Source: Thiothrix sp.
GTDB taxonomy: Bacteria > Pseudomonadota > Gammaproteobacteria > Thiotrichales > Thiotrichaceae
NCBI GenBank assembly: GCA_011375245.1
Contig: DRMA01000164.1
Location: forward strand, 1-9,805
Length of the DNA stretch: 9,805 bases
Direction of reading: 5' to 3'
Part shown: piece by piece, positions 6,939-9,805 of the stretch
How positions within the stretch are numbered: position 1 is the first letter of the stretch
Layout: each line of letters begins with the position of its first letter
Position numbers and translations under genes: made by a program
The notes under the pieces: generated by a model
The model's database searches: none
Seen by the model: only the letters and a program-made list of their open reading frames with translations
Told to the model about the DNA's origin: nothing

Positions 6939-8048
6939 TTAAAAATGATAACCAACCCCAAGATTAAAACCATCGCCATCACCCGCAGCAACATTTTGTT
7001 GTTGAATATCGGCTTTTAACACGACATTTTCATGTGGCCAAAAGCTTACACCGATATTTTGCTGTTCTTTATCCGTTCCTGCGGTATTACTCCAGCCAAC
7101 ATGACGGGCAAACAAACCAAGCTTAGGGGTTACTTTAAAAGATCCTTCCAGCAAATAACCATCTTGTTTGTCCTTATTTTGTATAGCTGCGGTGTCAATA
7201 TCAATATCCCACGCTGCGTATTGTGCAATAGCACCAAACCTGCTTTTGTTCACAATGGCATGTACTTCGGTTAGCACAGCACCATTGACACCATCACCAC
7301 TGGCTTGCGTTATATCATCTTGCACGCTGACCGTACCTGCTAACTCAACACCAGGCATTCCTGTGTATTTTAAACGCCCCGTCAATGCAAGATTTTCTGC
7401 TGTTGCCTTTGATACTTTCTGCCGACCACTACGAATATTAACGTCTGTTGCATCAACTGCCAAACCTGATGTCAATGCAGCATCATAACTCACCCCTGCA
7501 TTACTTAATTGCCCACTTAATGTCATTCCTGCTTCCCACCATGTTGCAGGAATGATATTTTTTTCTAATGGATTGCGCTCTACGCCATAAAACACAGGTG
7601 GCTCATGCGTTTCATTAATAATACCAACAGGCATTAAGAACAATCCTGCCTTAGCGGCATGTTTAGCATTAAGATCCATCTCAATGTACGCTTGCTCAAG
7701 CTCTACCGCACCATTTTCACCGTCACCTGCAATAGAATGCTCTAATTCAAACTCGGAAAAAAAGCGAATTGTCTCATTAAACTCATGACCGATAAACAAG
7801 ATAAAACGATGAAAATCAATTTTAGCATCTGCACCATCAATATTATTGTAATGCAGTTCACCATACCCGCCTAATTTGGTACGGCTTGGTGTACTTGCAC
7901 TACTACTCTCTTTTTCAACCGTATCCGCTAAAGCATTAAGTTCAGCCTCTAAACGTTGTACTTTTTCCTCAGTGGTTTCAGCATAAACACTGGATACAAA
8001 ACCTAACCCCAATGAAACTGCCAAAGACAATGTTATTTTGTTCATCAT
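6939..8048 (-). CDS. Outer-membrane beta-barrel porin with N-terminal coiled coil
   Basis: This 369-residue protein has a Sec signal peptide (cleavage likely after VYA, residue 23), then a short predicted coiled coil with heptad leucines (EEKVQRLEAELNALADTVE, about 27-45). A linker rich in Ser/Thr follows, then a barrel beginning GGYGELHYNN (60-69). Alternating hydrophobic strands continue to the end, and the last residues, GVGYHF, finish in the C-terminal phenylalanine required for Bam-dependent assembly. DFHRFILFIGHEF (78-90) and FFSEFELEH resemble the porin group often annotated as phosphate-selective O/P-like or siderophore porins. Substrate cannot be read from the sequence. It is first in an operon with the FMN_bind and PepSY genes (11- and 5-nt gaps), downstream of two Fur boxes, which points to iron. 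ATG ATG at the start makes 8048 or 8045 equally possible; no strong Shine-Dalgarno sequence is seen (GAGTGAG, rather far upstream). Confidence 0.88.
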   Translation of the reverse strand: MMNKITLSLAVSLGLGFVSSVYAETTEEKVQRLEAELNALADTVEKESSSASTPSRTKLGGYGELHYNNIDGADAKIDFHRFILFIGHEFNETIRFFSEFELEHSIAGDGENGAVELEQAYIEMDLNAKHAAKAGLFLMPVGIINETHEPPVFYGVERNPLEKNIIPATWWEAGMTLSGQLSNAGVSYDAALTSGLAVDATDVNIRSGRQKVSKATAENLALTGRLKYTGMPGVELAGTVSVQDDITQASGDGVNGAVLTEVHAIVNKSRFGAIAQYAAWDIDIDTAAIQNKDKQDGYLLEGSFKVTPKLGLFARHVGWSNTAGTDKEQQNIGVSFWPHENVVLKADIQQQNVAAGDGDGFNLGVGYHF

Positions 8049-8096
8049 AATGCGTTAATTCTCACTCTTAAAAATCAGGAATAAAGGATTTAACCA

Positions 8097-8129
8097 ACAT
8101 ACAAATAAGAATAACAATCATTTGTATGT
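8097..8129. repeat. Perfect 10-bp inverted repeat in the porin operon leader
   Basis: ACATACAAAT (8097-8106) and ATTTGTATGT (8120-8129) are exact reverse complements separated by 13 nt. With a start site near 8141 the repeat lies in the 5' untranslated leader of the porin operon, about 50-80 nt before the start codon. It could be a protein operator or an RNA hairpin. No T-run follows on the minus strand, so it is not an intrinsic terminator. Confidence 0.6.
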
Positions 8130-8147
8130 ATCTATATTTGGCAATGT

Positions 8148-8176
8148 ATCCTATATGATAATCTTTATCATTACAA
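8148..8176 (-). promoter_or_regulatory. Candidate sigma-70 promoter of the porin-FMN_bind-PepSY operon
   Basis: Read on the minus strand, TTGTAA (8176-8171) and TAGGAT (8153-8148) are each 4/6 matches to the -35 and -10 consensus with an ideal 17-bp spacer. The spacer contains the whole of the first Fur box, which supports both calls. The expected start site near 8141 gives a leader of about 93 nt before the porin ATG. Confidence 0.55.
8156..8170. promoter_or_regulatory. Fur box 1, inside the porin promoter spacer
   Basis: TGATAATCTTTATCA matches the 7-1-7 Fur consensus TGATAATnATTATCA at 13 of 14 defined positions. It lies between the proposed -35 and -10, so Fur with iron bound would block RNA polymerase directly. 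It implies repression of the porin operon when iron is plentiful. Confidence 0.82.
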
Positions 8177-8187
8177 TTAGTATTTAA

Positions 8188-8202
8188 TAATGATTATCAT
8201 TA
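8188..8202. promoter_or_regulatory. Fur box 2, upstream of the porin promoter
   Basis: TAATGATTATCATTA is a perfect 7-1-7 inverted repeat, and the 19-bp window 8186-8204 matches the classical GATAATGATAATCATTATC box at 15 of 19 positions. Its centre is 32 bp, about three helical turns, from the centre of Fur box 1, so two Fur dimers could bind on the same DNA face. It is 12 bp upstream of the proposed -35. Confidence 0.82.
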
Positions 8203-8245
8203 AAATTTATTGATCATGGTGAAATAACGTCGTTGCTTTTAGACC

Positions 8246-8261
8246 GTTAACATTTGTTAAC
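8246..8261. promoter_or_regulatory. 7-2-7 palindrome, possible operator
   Basis: GTTAACA (8246-8252) and TGTTAAC (8255-8261) form a perfect inverted repeat with a 2-nt centre. It also holds two GTTAAC sites exactly one helical turn (10 bp) apart. It does not resemble the Fur boxes nearby. It is about 175 nt upstream of the M23 gene and 70 nt upstream of the porin -35. No regulator can be named from sequence alone. Confidence 0.35.
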
Positions 8262-8418
8262 TTAAATAAATCAGATAATATCAACCCAGTAGAAAACTGA
8301 CCGCTTACATTTATAAGCCGCTAGCCCATATTAAGACAATCCTTGATAAAAATAACTATTAACGCCATTAACTCATAACTATTCAGTTATTTAGCTATTT
8401 TTCCTTTTTTCAGTAAGA

Positions 8419-8427
8419 TGCTATTAT
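8419..8427 (+). promoter_or_regulatory. Extended -10 element immediately before the M23 gene
   Basis: TGCTATTAT is an extended -10 (TGn plus a 5/6 hexamer at 8422-8427). The position expected for a -35 (TTTTCC at 8399-8404) is poor, as is common for extended -10 promoters. Transcription would begin about 7 nt downstream, at or next to the ATG at 8435. This would fit the lack of a Shine-Dalgarno sequence there. Confidence 0.4.
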
Positions 8428-8434
8428 TCAGCAC

Positions 8435-9265
8435 ATGAAAAATACCTTTTCCCCTCTCATCACCTATCCGCTACTATGCTTACTCCTCTTGCTGTCGAAT
8501 ACCTTATTAGCATTTCCAAAGAATAGTTTAAAACCTGGTGGTATTGCTATTATTGCTGCCAGCCCCGCTCATTTAACTGCACCTAACGTACGTTATCATG
8601 GCAAACGGGTTGCACTGGTACATGGAAAAACAAACTGGCTAGGTATTGTTGGCATCCCACTAAGAGCCAAAACAGGCAGGCATTTTGTCAACATTACTGA
8701 TGCAAAAGGCAAACATTACCAACGTAGCTTTACCGTAAAAACATATCCCTACCGTACACAACGCTTACATATTAGTAATACGAACAAAGTAAACCCCAAT
8801 AAAAGATCACGCCAACGGATTGCCCGTGAATCAGCCATAAAAAAACGCTTACGCAACGTCTATAGCCGCACAACACCACAACTAAATTTTTTAATACCCG
8901 TCACTGGTAGGCGCAGTAGCAGTTTTGGTGTCAAACGTATTCTAAATGGAGAAAAACGCGATCCACACTCAGGAATGGATATTGCTGCTCCTCAAGGACG
9001 TTCCATTAAAGCAACGGCAAAAGGCAAAGTATTATATGTAGGCAATCTCTTTTACACGGGCAAAGTGGTTTACCTTGATCATGGCCAAGGTGTTATTTCG
9101 TTATATGCCCATATGAGTAAGATAATGGTAAAAAAAGGACAACAGGTAAAACGAGGTCAAGTTATTGGCAAAGTGGGTCGTACAGGACGAGTGACTGGCG
9201 CGCATCTACATTGGTCAGTTTACCTTAATTGCACATCTGTTGATCCCGCACTCTTTCTACGCTAA
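8435..9265 (+). CDS. Secreted M23 family metallopeptidase (peptidoglycan endopeptidase)
   Basis: This 276-residue protein has a signal peptide (hydrophobic core about 8-25, cleavage near LLAF at 24-27), an N-terminal M23-associated domain (PGGIAII at 34-40, WLGIVGIPL at 68-76), a basic linker (about 117-140) and a C-terminal LytM/M23 domain. All active-site residues are visible: zinc ligands H178 and D182 in HSGMDIA and H259 in HLHW, plus H226 (YAHM) and H257. It should therefore be an active zinc endopeptidase cutting peptide cross-links in the periplasm, unlike degenerate LytM activators. No Shine-Dalgarno sequence precedes the ATG (TTATTCAGCAC), and an extended -10 lies 7 nt upstream, so the message may be leaderless. 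A later ATG start would lose the signal peptide, which supports this start. It converges on the CAP gene with 6 nt between the stops and no obvious terminator. Confidence 0.93.
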   Translation: MKNTFSPLITYPLLCLLLLLSNTLLAFPKNSLKPGGIAIIAASPAHLTAPNVRYHGKRVALVHGKTNWLGIVGIPLRAKTGRHFVNITDAKGKHYQRSFTVKTYPYRTQRLHISNTNKVNPNKRSRQRIARESAIKKRLRNVYSRTTPQLNFLIPVTGRRSSSFGVKRILNGEKRDPHSGMDIAAPQGRSIKATAKGKVLYVGNLFYTGKVVYLDHGQGVISLYAHMSKIMVKKGQQVKRGQVIGKVGRTGRVTGAHLHWSVYLNCTSVDPALFLR

Positions 9266-9271
9266 CAACAA

Positions 9272-9799
9272 CTAACGTCTCCTGCCAAATGTTTGCGTAT
9301 AATAAGTAACATAGGTTGTAGCACTCCGCCTACTACAAGCTGCGCCCATTTCTTGATAGTTTGGATCCATAATATTTTCACAATGCCCAGGACTTCCGAT
9401 TAAATCCGTCACGGCTTTGGTCGTCGTATCGCTCCCTGCATGGATATTTTCTGCAATATTACGCCAATGATATCCAGCACGTGTCGCCCTAACACTCACT
9501 CTGTTGCCATCGGAGCCTTTATGACTAAAAAAATTATGCTCTGCCATATCATTAGAATGTCTTTTAGCCGCTAACGTAAGCTGTTGACTCCAACGTACAG
9601 GGGTTGTTGCTACATAGTATTTTTCACCACAATAACGCCCTACCGAACGTGCTTGATTAATCAAGCGCAGCGTATTGGCTTTTACCAGTCTAGAGGGTTC
9701 ACAATAATAGCTTTGATTAAGACTATTAAGATCAACAGGGTTACTATTACATGCACTCAGCAGGATGAAGCTTGCCCCAAGTAGATAAGTTTTTTTCAT
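9272..9799 (-). CDS. CAP-domain (SCP/PR-1-like) lipoprotein
   Basis: This 175-residue protein has a lipoprotein signal with lipobox LLSAC (lipidated cysteine C17), then a bacterial CAP domain. Visible family motifs are NLINQAR-like LRLINQARS (45-53), RHSNDMAEHNFFSHKGSDG (80-98), AENIHAG (about 116-122), SPGHCENIM (136-144) and the closing YTQTFG near 167-172. The two histidines and two acidic residues of the CAP cavity (in RHSNDM/FFSH, AENI and PGHCE) appear to be kept. The tryptophan usual before SPGH is replaced by the sequence TDLIG. C158-type cysteines around GAACSRR and PGHC may form disulfides. Bacterial CAP proteins sit in the cell envelope and their activity is mostly unknown. The start is 6 nt from the window edge, so the promoter and ribosome binding site cannot be assessed. 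Confidence 0.92.
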   Translation of the reverse strand: MKKTYLLGASFILLSACNSNPVDLNSLNQSYYCEPSRLVKANTLRLINQARSVGRYCGEKYYVATTPVRWSQQLTLAAKRHSNDMAEHNFFSHKGSDGNRVSVRATRAGYHWRNIAENIHAGSDTTTKAVTDLIGSPGHCENIMDPNYQEMGAACSRRSATTYVTYYTQTFGRRR

Positions 9800-9805
9800 T
9801 GAAAT

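Larger units (their letters stand above)
8049..8434. other. Divergent intergenic regulatory region between the porin operon and the M23 gene
   Basis: This 386-nt AT-rich stretch has no convincing coding frame. In order it holds a 10-bp inverted repeat in the porin leader (8097-8129), a minus-strand promoter with a Fur box in its spacer (8148-8176), a second Fur box (8188-8202), a 7-2-7 palindrome (8246-8261) and an extended -10 element right before the M23 start (8419-8427). The segment 8262-8398 shows nothing further that I can support. Confidence 0.7.

Noticed and set aside
7032..7488. Two overlapping plus-strand open frames opposite the porin gene
   Set aside because: The minus-strand frame gives a complete porin with signal peptide and terminal phenylalanine; the plus-strand translations show no recognisable protein features.
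8188..8202. Fur box 2 as a control site for the M23 gene
   Set aside because: It is more than 230 nt from the M23 start and the best M23 promoter signal is at 8419-8427; its placement fits the porin operon much better.

Overview
The window looks like chromosomal DNA of a sulfur-oxidising gammaproteobacterium. The evidence is a flavocytochrome c sulfide dehydrogenase flavoprotein very close to the Allochromatium type, AT-rich DNA with gammaproteobacterial-style Fur sites, and lipoprotein and Tat signals of proteobacterial type. A Thiotrichales/Beggiatoaceae-like host is my guess, not something the sequence proves. No tRNA, rRNA, CRISPR array, transposase or origin was seen.

Left block (1-4363, + strand): three tightly spaced genes that read as one operon. 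They are the 3' part of a DUF1588/DUF1592-type protein with one visible CxxCH haem motif and an inserted jelly-roll domain, a Tat-exported DUF1501 protein, and a Tat-exported FccB-type flavoprotein with its FAD-linking cysteine and redox cysteine pair intact. No FccA cytochrome gene follows fccB, so the electron acceptor is open. The haem protein two genes upstream is an obvious candidate.

Middle (4364-5566): a secreted Spondin_N-domain protein with its own probable promoter and a strong intrinsic terminator, then a decayed C-terminal remnant of an Opr-family porin, frameshifted and missing most of the gene.

Right-centre (5567-8204, - strand): a three-gene operon of outer-membrane porin, membrane-anchored FMN-binding protein with a flavinylation motif, and a two-helix PepSY membrane protein. 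Its upstream region carries two strong Fur boxes, one lying in the spacer of the best promoter. This suggests an iron-regulated, flavin-based periplasmic electron-transfer or iron-acquisition module.

Right end (8205-9805): a secreted M23 metallopeptidase (+), possibly leaderless, convergent with a CAP-domain lipoprotein (-). Both are ordinary cell-envelope genes.
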